From assembly GCF_020889785.1 (NCBI RefSeq), contig NZ_JACMYK010000006.1:1-64000 (forward strand): a stretch of 64,000 nt of DNA. Reading direction: 5' to 3'. Below are positions 42,993 to 52,474 of the stretch, piece after piece (the first letter of the stretch is position 1; each line of letters starts with the position of its first letter). A model generated the notes under the pieces. The model was not told where the DNA came from. It saw only the letters and a list, made by a program, of their open reading frames with translations, and ran no database searches. Both the position numbers and the translations under genes were made by a program. The stretch is from Bradyrhizobium acaciae. GTDB taxonomy: Bacteria; Pseudomonadota; Alphaproteobacteria; Rhizobiales; Xanthobacteraceae.

Positions 42993-44588
42993 CTAGACCG
43001 ACGGATCGATCCAGAGATCGGCGAAGCTACCGTTCAATCCTTCAGCCCCGGGCGCGAAGTTTCGGACCTTCTTGTTGGCAATGATCACGCCACCCGCCGC
43101 GACGATGTCGACGGAAGCCACTTCCTCGTGGATGATCGACTGGAACTTGGACCAGATCGCCCGACGCCTCTCGGCGTCCGGCTCGATCGCAGCCGCCTCC
43201 AGCAGTTGGTCGACCTCCGGATTGCTGTAATGCGCAGCATTCGAGAACGGCAGGCCGATACGGAAGTTCTTCGACCAATAAGCGCGTTGCACGCCGAGCG
43301 TCGGATCGAACGTGTTAGAGAGGCTTTCGATCGTCAGATCAAATGCTCGGTCACGATAGACGACATTGAGGTAGGTTGCGAGATCGTAGCGCAAGATCTC
43401 GATATCAAGACCGATCCGGCGCAAGGAGTTGCGCAGGAAATCGGCGAAGCTTGCCGGCAGAAACGGGTTTTGCGTGAGCCTCAGCTTGGCCCTGATACTG
43501 CCCGCGCCGCGCTTGAGGCCAGCCTCGTCCAGCAATTGATCCGCCGTCTTTGGATCAAATGGCCAAGCCTGGATCTTCGGATCGTAGAACTTGGGCAAGG
43601 CCGTGCTGACCGGGGACGGAGAGATCAGGCCGTAGCCGAAAAACACGACGTTGAGCAACGCCCGATGGTCGATCGCGTGCGCGATCGCCTTGCGCACACG
43701 GCGGTCCTGCAGGATCTGCGTGTCGAAGTTGAAGAACAGCTGCTGCTGCGGCCCTGAATAGGCGTAGGTTGTGGTATCGACCACGAACCGCTTGTCGACC
43801 TTGAAGCGCTCGATATCGCCATGCGGCACCGGCGTCGCGCCGATGTCGACCTCGCCGGCCTCGAGCGCCGCCGCACGCGCGGCCGGATCCAGAACGACCT
43901 TCAGCACAAGGCGATCGACATAAGGCTTCGGCGCATCCCAATAGTTCGGATTGCGAACGAACAGAAGATGACTGCCGGGAACCCATTCCCGCAGAATGAA
44001 CGGCCCGGTACCGATCGTCTGCTCCAGGCGGGGCTGTTCCTCGGGCTTCAGCGCCTCATAGATGTGCTTCGGCACAATGGGGGATTCGGCACCGGCCAAC
44101 GCTGAAATCAGAAAGGGGGCTGGCTTTGACAGGACGATCACAGCCGTCAGCCGGTCCGGCGTTTCGATCGCCTCGACATTCGCGAATGTGATGCGGCCCC
44201 GCGGATGAGCGATCTTCAGCCGCTCGATCGAAAACGCGACGTCGGCCGACGTGAATTCCCTTCCATCGGACCACTTTACATTCGGTCTCAAGTGGAATGT
44301 GTAACGCCTGCCATCGTCGTCGATTGTCCAGGATGTCGCCAAGACCGGCTTCGGATTGAGATCGTAATCATACGCCAGGAGCCCTTCATTGACCTTGGTG
44401 CCGATTGTCTGTCCGGTTCCCGACGACGTATTAATCGCAATGATCGCGGACGGATCAGGGTAGTACACCCAATTCAGAATGCCACCCGACACCGGCTTGG
44501 CATCGGCTGCCATCGCTCGCGGTCCGAGCAGACCGACCGCGCCGGCGGCAACCAAGCCGCGATTGAAAGCCCGTCGATCCAGCGACAT
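42993..44588 (-). CDS. Family-5 (peptide-type) ABC binding protein
   Basis: This 531-residue extracellular solute-binding protein is of family 5 (DppA/OppA type). A twin-arginine-like leader LDRRAFNRGLVAAGAVGLLG lies at residues 3-22. The family signature is LRPNVKWSDGREFTSADVAFSIERLK near 100, IGTGPFILREWVPGSHLLFVRNPNYWD near 180, and RKAIAHAIDHRALLNVVF near 285. ATG at 44588 is set by GGAGG upstream. It diverges from a close paralogue at 44853. No permease is adjacent, so it probably feeds one of the Dpp-type transporters at 50507 or 61541. Confidence 0.9.
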   Translation of the reverse strand: MSLDRRAFNRGLVAAGAVGLLGPRAMAADAKPVSGGILNWVYYPDPSAIIAINTSSGTGQTIGTKVNEGLLAYDYDLNPKPVLATSWTIDDDGRRYTFHLRPNVKWSDGREFTSADVAFSIERLKIAHPRGRITFANVEAIETPDRLTAVIVLSKPAPFLISALAGAESPIVPKHIYEALKPEEQPRLEQTIGTGPFILREWVPGSHLLFVRNPNYWDAPKPYVDRLVLKVVLDPAARAAALEAGEVDIGATPVPHGDIERFKVDKRFVVDTTTYAYSGPQQQLFFNFDTQILQDRRVRKAIAHAIDHRALLNVVFFGYGLISPSPVSTALPKFYDPKIQAWPFDPKTADQLLDEAGLKRGAGSIRAKLRLTQNPFLPASFADFLRNSLRRIGLDIEILRYDLATYLNVVYRDRAFDLTIESLSNTFDPTLGVQRAYWSKNFRIGLPFSNAAHYSNPEVDQLLEAAAIEPDAERRRAIWSKFQSIIHEEVASVDIVAAGGVIIANKKVRNFAPGAEGLNGSFADLWIDPSV

Positions 44589-44852
44589 CGCGCCTCCGCG
44601 TCTGGCCGTGGCTTTCGGAGAGCCCGTCTCGCCGAAAAATCCATCGCGCAATTTTTATCGACACAATCTTGATCACGCTTCGTAGAGAATTTGCTTTTGT
44701 TGTTCACAGCATCGGCGCGCGTTCATGAGCGCGACGCGCCACACATGCAGCAGCAAATTTTCATTATGCGAACAGGAGCTCCGCGGGATTGATTGTCGAA
44801 CCTCGAGGTGGATTATTGCGACGCAGTGTTCACACGTGACGTGCGATTGGCA

Positions 44853-46460
44853 ATGAACGGGCTTACGCGTCGGCAAATCACGAATGCTCTGCTGTTGGCT
44901 TCCGGCGCTCTTGTCGGCGTTCCAATGCTGACCTCGGCGCGTGCAGCCGATGAGGGCAAGCATGGCGGGACACTGAACGTCGTGATCCAGCCCGAGCCCC
45001 CCATTCTCGTCAGCCTCACGCACACCGCAGGCCCAACCACCCGCGTGAGCGGAAAAGTGACTGAAGGGCTGGTCACCTTCGATCTGAATTTCAATCCCCG
45101 CCCGCAGCTCGCGACCAGCTGGCAGAAGAGCGAGGACGGTCTCAGCTATCGGTTCGAGCTGCGACGCGGTGTAAAGTGGCACGACGGCCGTGACTTCACG
45201 TCCGCAGATGTCAGCCACTCCATCGAGCTTCTCAAGCAACATCATCCCCGCGGCCGCGGCACTCTCTCCTCGGTTCGCGAGGTGCGCACGCCCGAACCGC
45301 ATGTTGCGGAAATCGTGCTCGACAAGCCCGCGCCATACCTGCTTGCCGCCCTCACGGCCTCGGAATCGCCGATCGTGCCGCGACACCTCTACGAGGGCAC
45401 CGATCCGCTGGCCAATCCCAACGGACGTGCGCCGATTGGAACCGGCCCCTTTGTTTTCAAGGAATGGAAACAGGGCAGCCACATCCTGCTCGAGCGCAAT
45501 CCTAACTATTGGGATCCGGGCAGGCCCTATCTCGACCGTATCGTCATCCGGTTCATTGCTGACGCCAACGCCCGCGCGGTGGCGATCGAGACCGGGGAGA
45601 TCCACTACGCGCCCGACACGCCGGTGCCGCTCGGGCAGATCGAGACGCTCAAGGCCAACCCGAACCTTCTGATCGAAACGCGCGGCTACGATTATCAGCC
45701 CATGGTGTACCGGCTCGAGTTCAACCTCGCCAATCCCTATTTTGCCAAGCCGGAGGTCCGGCGTGCCGTCGCGCACGCGGTGGACCGCGACGCGATAAGC
45801 CGCCTCGTTTTCTACGGATGGACACAGAGTGCACCAGCGGCAATCAGCCCGGCACTGAAGCAATTCTACAACCCCGACATTCCACGATACGAATTTGCTC
45901 CAAAAAGGGCCGAAGCGTTGCTCGACGCCGCAGGCTTGCCGCGCGGGCCGGACGGAACGCGCTTCAAGGTCATCCATGACTACATGCCTTACGGCGAGAC
46001 CTACCAGCAGCTTGGCGCCTACACGCGCCAGGCGCTTGGCGCGATCGGCATCGGCGTGACGCTGCGCGCGCAGGATGTCCCGACCTGGTTCAAGCGTACC
46101 TACACCAACCGCGACTTCGACTTCATGAGCAACGGCATGAGCCACTCGTTCGACCCGACGGTCGGCGTGCAGCGGCTGTACTGGTCGAAGAACTTCAAGC
46201 CCGGCGTGCCTTTCTCGAACGGCTCGGGCTACAGCAATCCTGAGGTCGACCGGCTGCTGGAAGCAGCTGCCATCGAAAGCGATCCGGCAAAGCGCCGTGA
46301 GCTGTTCTACGCGTTCCAGGTCATCGTCGCGACGGACCTGCCCGACATCAACCTGGTGACGGGACCCAACCTGACCATCGTCAATCGCAAGGTCCGCGAT
46401 CACAGCACGACGATCGATGGGCCATCCGGCAACTTTGCCGACGTCTGGCTGCAAAGCTGA
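44853..46460 (+). CDS. Family-5 (peptide-type) ABC binding protein, organosulfur-linked
   Basis: This 535-residue binding protein is paralogous to its divergent neighbour. Leader TRRQITNALLLASGALVGVP with a twin-arginine pair suggests Tat export. Signature segments are RRGVKWHDGRDFTSADVSHS, GTGPFVFKEWKQGSHILLERNPNYWD and RRAVAHAVDRDAISRLVFYG. The ATG at 44853 was preferred over the frame opening at 44793. It lies 20 bp upstream of the DszC/SfnB-like gene and heads a three-gene unit with the DszA-like monooxygenase, so its ligand is probably a sulfur-containing compound rather than a peptide (inference). Confidence 0.88.
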   Translation: MNGLTRRQITNALLLASGALVGVPMLTSARAADEGKHGGTLNVVIQPEPPILVSLTHTAGPTTRVSGKVTEGLVTFDLNFNPRPQLATSWQKSEDGLSYRFELRRGVKWHDGRDFTSADVSHSIELLKQHHPRGRGTLSSVREVRTPEPHVAEIVLDKPAPYLLAALTASESPIVPRHLYEGTDPLANPNGRAPIGTGPFVFKEWKQGSHILLERNPNYWDPGRPYLDRIVIRFIADANARAVAIETGEIHYAPDTPVPLGQIETLKANPNLLIETRGYDYQPMVYRLEFNLANPYFAKPEVRRAVAHAVDRDAISRLVFYGWTQSAPAAISPALKQFYNPDIPRYEFAPKRAEALLDAAGLPRGPDGTRFKVIHDYMPYGETYQQLGAYTRQALGAIGIGVTLRAQDVPTWFKRTYTNRDFDFMSNGMSHSFDPTVGVQRLYWSKNFKPGVPFSNGSGYSNPEVDRLLEAAAIESDPAKRRELFYAFQVIVATDLPDINLVTGPNLTIVNRKVRDHSTTIDGPSGNFADVWLQS

Positions 46461-46480
46461 TCTTGCACGAGGTGCCTTCA

Positions 46481-47662
46481 ATGAGCTTCGATCTCGATAC
46501 GTCAAATCCGCATTTCGCCAAGGCTGTCCGGTTGCGCGAGATCTTCGCGCGCGACGCCGCAGAGCGCGACCGCGCCGGCGGCAAGCCGCTTGAGCAGTTG
46601 GCCTTGCTGAAGGAGAGCGGCCTGCTCAACCTGTTGATACCTGCAGAATTCGGCGGTGCCGGAGAACGCTGGTCGACCGCGCTGAAGATTGCCCGTGAGT
46701 TCGCCAAGGTGGACGGGGCGCTGGGACACCTCTACGGCTACCATTTCGGCTCCCAGCACGCCGCGCATCTGCGTGGCACGAGTGAGCAGGCTGCCGACAT
46801 CTTCCGGCGGTCCGCCGCCGGCAACTGGTTCTGGGGCAATACCGCAAACAGCTTCTCGAAGAGCCTGTTCGGTCGCCGCGACGTCGATGGCTATATATTG
46901 GACGGGTTTCGCCCGTTCACATCGGGATCGCATATCGCGGACTATCTGCAGGTCGCCTGGGAAGACCGCGACACCAATGCCCGGAGCTTCGCGGCTATTC
47001 CAGCAAACCGAGACGGTATCCGGATCGAGAATGATTGGGACGGCTTCGGCCAGCGGCAAACGGGAAGCGGACGCGTTACCTACACCGGGGTCCGGGTCCA
47101 TCGAAACGAGGTGTTCGACCACAAACCCGACGGCGGGCGTGCTTATCAGACTGTTACACCCTTCCTGCAGCAGAGCACCCTGCTGAACGTCTTCGTCGGC
47201 AGTGCGCAGGGCGCCCTGATCGCGGCGCGCGACTATACCCGGGAAACGTCCCGCCCCTGGCTTCATTCGGGCGTTGAAAAACACACCGACGACCCCTGGG
47301 TCAGACGGGTCTATGGCGAGCTTTATACGCGCGTGAAGGCCGCCACGCTGCTCGCGGATGAGGCGGCCGCGACACTCGACCGTGTCTGGTCGCGAGGCCG
47401 CGATCTGACGCCCCAGGAGCGTGGAGAGGCCGCGGTCGTAATTGCCGGCGCCAATGCCCATGCCGGAGAGGTCGCGCTCGATGTCACCAGCCGCATCTTC
47501 GAGGTAATGGGCGCCCGCTCCGCGACGATCGCCAATGGCTATGACCGCTTCTGGCGCAACGTCCGCATCCACACGCTGCACAATCCCGCGGAATACAAGA
47601 CGCGCAATGTCGGGAACTGGTTTCTCACGGGTGTCCATCCCGAGCCGTCCACCTTCCAGTAG
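46481..47662 (+). CDS. DszC/SfnB-like acyl-CoA-dehydrogenase-fold monooxygenase
   Basis: This 393-residue protein has the acyl-CoA dehydrogenase fold without its usual role. N-terminal LKESGLLNLLIPAEFGGAGE, central GNTANSFSKSLFGRRDVDGYILDGFRPFTSGSHIADYLQVA, and C-terminal ANAHAGEVALDVTSRIFEVMGARSATIANGYDRFWRN place it in the DszC/SfnB group. These enzymes use reduced FMN to oxidise dibenzothiophene, dialkyl sulfides or sulfones; the catalytic glutamate of acyl-CoA dehydrogenases is not expected. ATG at 46481 follows GAGGTG. It sits between the family-5 binding protein and the DszA-like enzyme, typical of two-step desulfurisation. Confidence 0.87.
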   Translation: MSFDLDTSNPHFAKAVRLREIFARDAAERDRAGGKPLEQLALLKESGLLNLLIPAEFGGAGERWSTALKIAREFAKVDGALGHLYGYHFGSQHAAHLRGTSEQAADIFRRSAAGNWFWGNTANSFSKSLFGRRDVDGYILDGFRPFTSGSHIADYLQVAWEDRDTNARSFAAIPANRDGIRIENDWDGFGQRQTGSGRVTYTGVRVHRNEVFDHKPDGGRAYQTVTPFLQQSTLLNVFVGSAQGALIAARDYTRETSRPWLHSGVEKHTDDPWVRRVYGELYTRVKAATLLADEAAATLDRVWSRGRDLTPQERGEAAVVIAGANAHAGEVALDVTSRIFEVMGARSATIANGYDRFWRNVRIHTLHNPAEYKTRNVGNWFLTGVHPEPSTFQ

Positions 47663-47677
47663 CCAAGGGAGTCCGCC

Positions 47678-49075
47678 GTGCCCAAGCAAATCCAGGTCAA
47701 CGGCTTCGCCATCTTCAGCCCGGTTCACCTTTCTCCAGGGCTATGGCGTCATCCGCAGGACCGCTCGCTTGACTTCGATACGCTTGATTACTGGACGGAC
47801 GTCGCGCGCATTCTCGAGGCCGGCAAGTTCGACTCCATCTTCATCGCCGACGGCATCGGAATTCATGACGTCTATGCGGGAACGGCCGACGCGGCGCTGA
47901 GCAGCGGGGCGCAGATTCCGAAGCTGGATCCGATGCTGCTGGTCTCGGCCATGGCTCATGTCACGGAGCATCTCGGCCTCGGCGTCACGGCGCCTGTATC
48001 GTACGAGCCGCCCTTTACGCTCGCCCGCCGTTTCTCAACCCTGGATCACCTGACCAAGGGGCGCGTCGCGTGGAACATCGTGACCGGCTATTCCAACGCA
48101 GCGTCACGCGCGGTTGGCCACGACAACATCATGCCACACGATCCTCGCTACGATCTTGCCGACGAGTTCCTTGATGCCGTCTATGCACTCTGGGAAGGCA
48201 GCTGGGACGACGAGGCCATCGCCGTCGACCCCAACAGGGGCGTGGTCGCGGATCCACAGCACATCCGCAAAGTCCATCGCCATGGCACGCATTTCAAGGT
48301 CGATGCCATTCACCTCGTCCACCCCTCGCCGCAACGGACGCCATTCCTGTTCCAGGCCGGCGCCTCCAATCGCGGCAAGGATTTCGCAGCCCGGCACGCC
48401 GAAGCGGTGTTCCTCGGCGAGCACTCCAGGACAAGAACTGCAACCAACGTCGCCGAGACCCGCGCACGCGCACGCGCGTTCGGCCGCAACGAGCGCGATA
48501 TCCGTTTCTATGCCCTGACGACGGTGATTGTCGCCGAGACCCGTGCCGCGGCGGACGCCAAGTATCGCGACTATCAGCGTTATATCGACCCGAAGGGCTC
48601 GCTCGCATTGCTGTCGGGCTGGACCGGGATCGACCTGTCCCGTTACAGCCTCGACGATCCGTTTCCGACCGTGAAGAAGGACAACGCGGTCACCTCGATG
48701 ATCGATTCCTTCTCCAGGAGCGAGCGCCCCTGGACCATTCGCGAAATCATCGAACACAACGGCATCGGCGGCCGCGGCCCCGTCATCGTCGGCTCACCCG
48801 CAGAAGTGGCCGACGAACTGCAGAGCTGGATCCGGGAGACCGATATCGACGGGTTCAATCTCAGCTACGCCGTGACGCCCGGCGGATATCGGGATTTCGC
48901 CGAGCTTGTCGTGCCGGAATTGCAGCGGCGCGGCGTCTACAAGACTGAATACGCTCCGGGCACGTTGCGCGAGAAGGTCTTCGGTACTGGTCGGGCACGT
49001 CTGCCCTCGTCGCATCCTGCCGCCGGCTTCCGGCTGTCCGCCGTCGGGCGGGCGCTCAAAGCTGCCTCCGCCTGA
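47678..49075 (+). CDS. DszA-like FMN-dependent monooxygenase
   Basis: This 465-residue LLM-family enzyme is of the NtaA/SnaA/DszA subgroup. Key segments are IFIADGIGIHDVYAG near 64, LDHLTKGRVAWNIVTGYSNAASRAVGHDN near 122, DPRYDLADEFLDAVYALWEG near 155, FLFQAGASNRGKDFAARHAEAVF near 226 and a C-terminal DGFNLSYAVTPGGYRDF. Length matches DszA. It begins with GTG at 47678, with AAGGGAG upstream, 15 bases after the DszC-like gene. The pair would oxidise and cleave a C-S bond, releasing sulfite or sulfinate; an FMN reductase is not in this unit. Confidence 0.9.
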   Translation: MPKQIQVNGFAIFSPVHLSPGLWRHPQDRSLDFDTLDYWTDVARILEAGKFDSIFIADGIGIHDVYAGTADAALSSGAQIPKLDPMLLVSAMAHVTEHLGLGVTAPVSYEPPFTLARRFSTLDHLTKGRVAWNIVTGYSNAASRAVGHDNIMPHDPRYDLADEFLDAVYALWEGSWDDEAIAVDPNRGVVADPQHIRKVHRHGTHFKVDAIHLVHPSPQRTPFLFQAGASNRGKDFAARHAEAVFLGEHSRTRTATNVAETRARARAFGRNERDIRFYALTTVIVAETRAAADAKYRDYQRYIDPKGSLALLSGWTGIDLSRYSLDDPFPTVKKDNAVTSMIDSFSRSERPWTIREIIEHNGIGGRGPVIVGSPAEVADELQSWIRETDIDGFNLSYAVTPGGYRDFAELVVPELQRRGVYKTEYAPGTLREKVFGTGRARLPSSHPAAGFRLSAVGRALKAASA

Positions 49076-49092
49076 CCCGCATGGAACACGCG

Positions 49093-50421
49093 TCAACCAA
49101 TCTCGAGCTTCGGCACGACATGGCGCAGCCCGGCCTGCTCCATCAACGGCAGCACGCGGCGACCGAAGAAGTCCAGATCAGGCTTGAAGTCGAAGAAGCT
49201 GAGCTGAAGACCATCGATCCCGGCTTTCTTGAGTTGTACGAACTGCTCAACCACCTGCTCGGGCGTGCCGATCACTTCGATATTGCCTCCGATGGCACGA
49301 CGCTTCGGCGCATCAACACCGACGCGTCCCTTCCACGCATGCGCATCGCTCGCGAAGTTCTGCATGCTGGCGACAGGATCGACGTGGTCGACGATCGCGT
49401 CGTGATACTGCCAGGTCTCGCGTTCAGTCTCGCGGCAGACGACCATCGGATTGAGCAGCGTCCGCACCTCGCGTCCGACATCGACAGCAGATTGCTTGAC
49501 GCGCTGGACATGCGCCGGCAGCACGTCGATCGCGCTCGCAAAGGACGAGCCTGCCGGGCTCGTGACGAACACGATGTCGGAATAGCGGCCCGCGAACGCG
49601 ATGCCGGCGTCCGATCCGGTCGCGTTGACAAGGATTGGCCGCCCGAACCGCGGCTTGGGCGTCACGAACGCGTTGCTCAGGCGCCAGGGAGATTGCCCCT
49701 TGAACGAGAAGTTCTCGTGGTCGCTCCACAGCCGCTGCAGCACCTCGATGAATTCGGCCGCCAGTTCGTAGCGCCTGTCATGCTCGATCTGGTTCCAGCC
49801 GAACGCCTCGTGCTCGATGGCACGGTGCCCGGTCACGACATTGATCCCCCAGCGCCCTCCGGAAATGTGATCCAGCGTCGCACCGTATTTGGCGAGGTGC
49901 AGAGGATGGATCGGTCCGTAGAGCACATGGATGGTCGAGATCAGCATGATCCGCGACGTGACGGCCGCGAGCGATGCCGTGGTGATGAACGAATCGAGCG
50001 CTTCACCTGTGAAGACGCCACCATAGCCGCCCTTCGGCAGCCATTGCGACAGCGCGAACACGAGGTCGAAGCCGAAGGACTCTGCGCTGAGGGTGAGATC
50101 GCGATTGTAGTCAAACGTCCAGGTCGTCGAGCGCGGCAGGGTCGATGCGCTCCAGCCCCCGGCCTGGATCGGCAGGAACAGCCCGAGCAGCAGCGGCTGT
50201 TGCAGTGCCTTCGACAGCGGACTTTCTGGAAACTGGCTCGGGCTCGAAAAGACCGGCCAGCCAACGATGTCGCCCGGCTTGTGCACTATCGTCATCATCA
50301 TGTCCGTCGTGGTGATACGTGTGGTTCGTGGCGCATTCGCAACATCGATACGATCGCACGTGAATGTATCGACGTTGGCGACGCGCTTCACCGTTGTCAA
50401 CCGCGTCTCCTCTCTCGTCAT
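49093..50421 (-). CDS. LLM-family monooxygenase, SfnG/RutA-like
   Basis: This 442-residue FMN-dependent oxygenase has a core from residue about 75: LLGLFLPIQAGGWSASTLP, TWTFDYNRDLTLSAESFGFD, DHISGGRWGINVVTGHRAIEHEAFGW, HDRRYELAAEFIEVLQRLW and PILVNATGSDAGIAFAGRYSD. The pattern is that of dimethylsulfone monooxygenase SfnG, alkanesulfonate SsuD and pyrimidine RutA. The N-terminal 70 residues are extra; the ATG at 50421 has GGAGAG upstream, while starts farther out overlap the divergent permease gene. It converges on the DszA-like gene and shares an 85-bp promoter region with the Dpp-type operon. Confidence 0.88.
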   Translation of the reverse strand: MTREETRLTTVKRVANVDTFTCDRIDVANAPRTTRITTTDMMMTIVHKPGDIVGWPVFSSPSQFPESPLSKALQQPLLLGLFLPIQAGGWSASTLPRSTTWTFDYNRDLTLSAESFGFDLVFALSQWLPKGGYGGVFTGEALDSFITTASLAAVTSRIMLISTIHVLYGPIHPLHLAKYGATLDHISGGRWGINVVTGHRAIEHEAFGWNQIEHDRRYELAAEFIEVLQRLWSDHENFSFKGQSPWRLSNAFVTPKPRFGRPILVNATGSDAGIAFAGRYSDIVFVTSPAGSSFASAIDVLPAHVQRVKQSAVDVGREVRTLLNPMVVCRETERETWQYHDAIVDHVDPVASMQNFASDAHAWKGRVGVDAPKRRAIGGNIEVIGTPEQVVEQFVQLKKAGIDGLQLSFFDFKPDLDFFGRRVLPLMEQAGLRHVVPKLEIG

Positions 50422-50506
50422 GGCGTCTCTCCATCCGCCCGCCGCACGAAGGACGACGAGTTGAGCAAATGCATCTATCCGAGACATCACGGAAGTTAGA
50501 AGAAAC

Positions 50507-51493
50507 ATGTCGAACATCCAGCGCATCGGAAATACTTTTCGCCGGACGATCTTGCAGGCGATCCCGACGGTGATCGGCATCATCGTCATCAATTTTTTTC
50601 TGCTGCAGCTCGCGCCGGGAGATGCGGCCGACGTGCTGGCCGGCGAGTCCGGATCGGCGACGATGGAAACGGTTGCAGCGCTACGGGCCCGCTTCGGCCT
50701 CGATCAACCGGTCCTGCTGCAACTTGTCGCCTACCTCGATAATCTCGCCCATCTGAGCCTCGGCTATTCGCCACGCTACAATCTTCCGGTCGCCGACATC
50801 ATCGGTCAGCGACTGCCCGGTACCGTAGCCTTAATGGCAACCGCACTTGTCATCGCGCTCGCCGGAGGCATCGCGCTTGGCATCGTGATGGCGACGTTCG
50901 CCGGCCGATGGCCTGATCGCCTGATCTCGATCGTGGTCACGCTGTTCTACTCGATACCCGGCTTCTGGATCGGCCTGATGCTGATCCTGCTGTTTTCCGT
51001 CAAGCTGGGCTGGTTACCAAGCGGAGGCGCCGCCACCATCGGCGCGGACGTTAGTGGCTTCGATCTGCTGATCGATCGTGCGCGCTACATGGTTCTTCCC
51101 GCTCTCTCGCTCTCCCTGTTCTACATCGCGATCTACTCCCGGCTGGCTCGCGCGGCCATGCTGGAGGCCCAGGCGCAGGATTACGTGCGCACGGCTGCCG
51201 CGAAGGGACTTTCTCCGCTCACGATCACGGTACGTCATGTGCTGCGCAACGCCTTGTTGCCGGTTACCACGGTCGCCGGCATGCATTTCGGAGGCCTACT
51301 TGGCGGCGCAGTGGTGGTCGAGACCGTGTACAGCTGGCCCGGCCTCGGCCGCCTCGCCTTCGAGGCCGTGATGAGCCGCGACTTCAGCGTGCTCCTCGGG
51401 ATCCTCCTGCTCTCTTCCCTGCTCGTGATCGTCGCCAATATGACGGTTGATCTCGTGCAGGCCTGGCTCGACCCACGCATCGAGGCTCGCTGA
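50507..51493 (+). CDS. Dpp/Opp-type ABC permease (DppB-like)
   Basis: This 328-residue permease is of the DppB class. An N-terminal membrane helix (LQAIPTVIGIIVINFFLLQLAPG, with the family's LAPGDAA) is followed by a periplasmic loop with LRARFGLDQPVLLQLVAYL, then five more segments. The coupling loop is YVRTAAAKGLSPLTITVRHVLRNALLP near 230, followed by GGAVVVETVYSWPGLGRL. First gene of a permease-permease-ATPase-ATPase unit; the binding protein is probably the family-5 gene at 54413 on the opposite strand. Confidence 0.93.
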   Translation: MSNIQRIGNTFRRTILQAIPTVIGIIVINFFLLQLAPGDAADVLAGESGSATMETVAALRARFGLDQPVLLQLVAYLDNLAHLSLGYSPRYNLPVADIIGQRLPGTVALMATALVIALAGGIALGIVMATFAGRWPDRLISIVVTLFYSIPGFWIGLMLILLFSVKLGWLPSGGAATIGADVSGFDLLIDRARYMVLPALSLSLFYIAIYSRLARAAMLEAQAQDYVRTAAAKGLSPLTITVRHVLRNALLPVTTVAGMHFGGLLGGAVVVETVYSWPGLGRLAFEAVMSRDFSVLLGILLLSSLLVIVANMTVDLVQAWLDPRIEAR

Positions 51494-51495
51494 TC

Positions 51496-52470
51496 ATGAC
51501 CGACGCCATCCTCGACTCCACACGTCCTGCCGAGCGGTCTCCGGACGACCGGCTACGGACCGATCCCGAGCGTCCCGAATGGCCGAACATTCACGCGCCG
51601 GACACGCATCTGATCGCGGCCGACGCTGGCCATTCCCGATCACAATTGCTCCGGCGCCTTGGACGGAATCCGTCCTTCGTCGCCGGCGCAGGCTTGTTGC
51701 TGGTGATCTTCGCTGCAGCCGTATCTGCGCCGGTTCTTTTTCCCGGCGATCCTCTTTCGATGGTGGCGCGCCCGCTCTTGTGGCCCGGACAGGATCTGGC
51801 CTACGCTCTTGGAACCGACTCGCTGGGCCGCGATGTCGCTGCAGGCCTCATGCACGGCGCGCGAGTCTCACTTCTGATCGGTCTTGTCGCCACGACGATC
51901 GGCGTCGCGGTCGGCACAGCGGTCGGAGCCGTCGCCGGCTGTCGGGGCGGCCGTATCGACGACATCCTCGTCCGGATCATCGAACTGTTCCAGACCGTTC
52001 CGAGCTTCATCCTGCTCGTCGTACTGGTCGCGATCGCCCAACCTTCGATCACCACGGTGACGTGGGCCATTGGGTTGGTCACCTGGCCGACCATCGCGCG
52101 GCTGGTCCGCGCCGAATTCAGGGTGCTGCGCGAGAAGGAGTTCGTCATGGCGGCGCGCTCTCTTGGCTTCAGCGACAGCCGTATCGTGATCCGTGAGATC
52201 CTGCCGAATGCTCTCCCGGCAATTATCGTGACCACATCGGTGATGGTCGCAACTGCTATCCTGATGGAAGCGGCGCTGTCATTCCTCGGCCTTGGCGACC
52301 CGAATGTCGTGAGTTGGGGCAGCATGATCGGCTCCGGGCGCGAGTTGATCAGAACAGCGTGGTATCTCACCGCGCTTCCGGGCGTGGTCATCGTCCTGAC
52401 CGTGCTCTCACTGAATCTGATCGGCGACGGGCTCACGGACGTGCTCAACCCACGTCTGAGCAAGGAGTAA
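51496..52470 (+). CDS. Dpp/Opp-type ABC permease (DppC-like)
   Basis: This 324-residue permease is of the DppC class. A polar N-terminal 50 residues is followed by RRLGRNPSFVAGAGLLLVIFAAAVSAP and the signature YALGTDSLGRDVAAGLMHGARVSLLIG near 100. Coupling loop is EFVMAARSLGFSDSRIVIREILPNALP near 220, and the C-terminus ends GDGLTDVLNPRL, both typical. It starts 3 bases after the DppB-like stop. Confidence 0.93.
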   Translation: MTDAILDSTRPAERSPDDRLRTDPERPEWPNIHAPDTHLIAADAGHSRSQLLRRLGRNPSFVAGAGLLLVIFAAAVSAPVLFPGDPLSMVARPLLWPGQDLAYALGTDSLGRDVAAGLMHGARVSLLIGLVATTIGVAVGTAVGAVAGCRGGRIDDILVRIIELFQTVPSFILLVVLVAIAQPSITTVTWAIGLVTWPTIARLVRAEFRVLREKEFVMAARSLGFSDSRIVIREILPNALPAIIVTTSVMVATAILMEAALSFLGLGDPNVVSWGSMIGSGRELIRTAWYLTALPGVVIVLTVLSLNLIGDGLTDVLNPRLSKE

Positions 52471-52474
52471 CAGG

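Noticed and set aside
44673..46505. 610-residue minus-strand open frame
   Set aside because: It is the mirror of the family-5 binding-protein gene at 44853; composition is Arg/His/Glu-rich with no family motif, and the plus-strand gene has all family motifs.
49081..50499. 472-residue plus-strand frame
   Set aside because: Antisense to the SfnG/RutA-like monooxygenase, which has clear LLM motifs on the minus strand.
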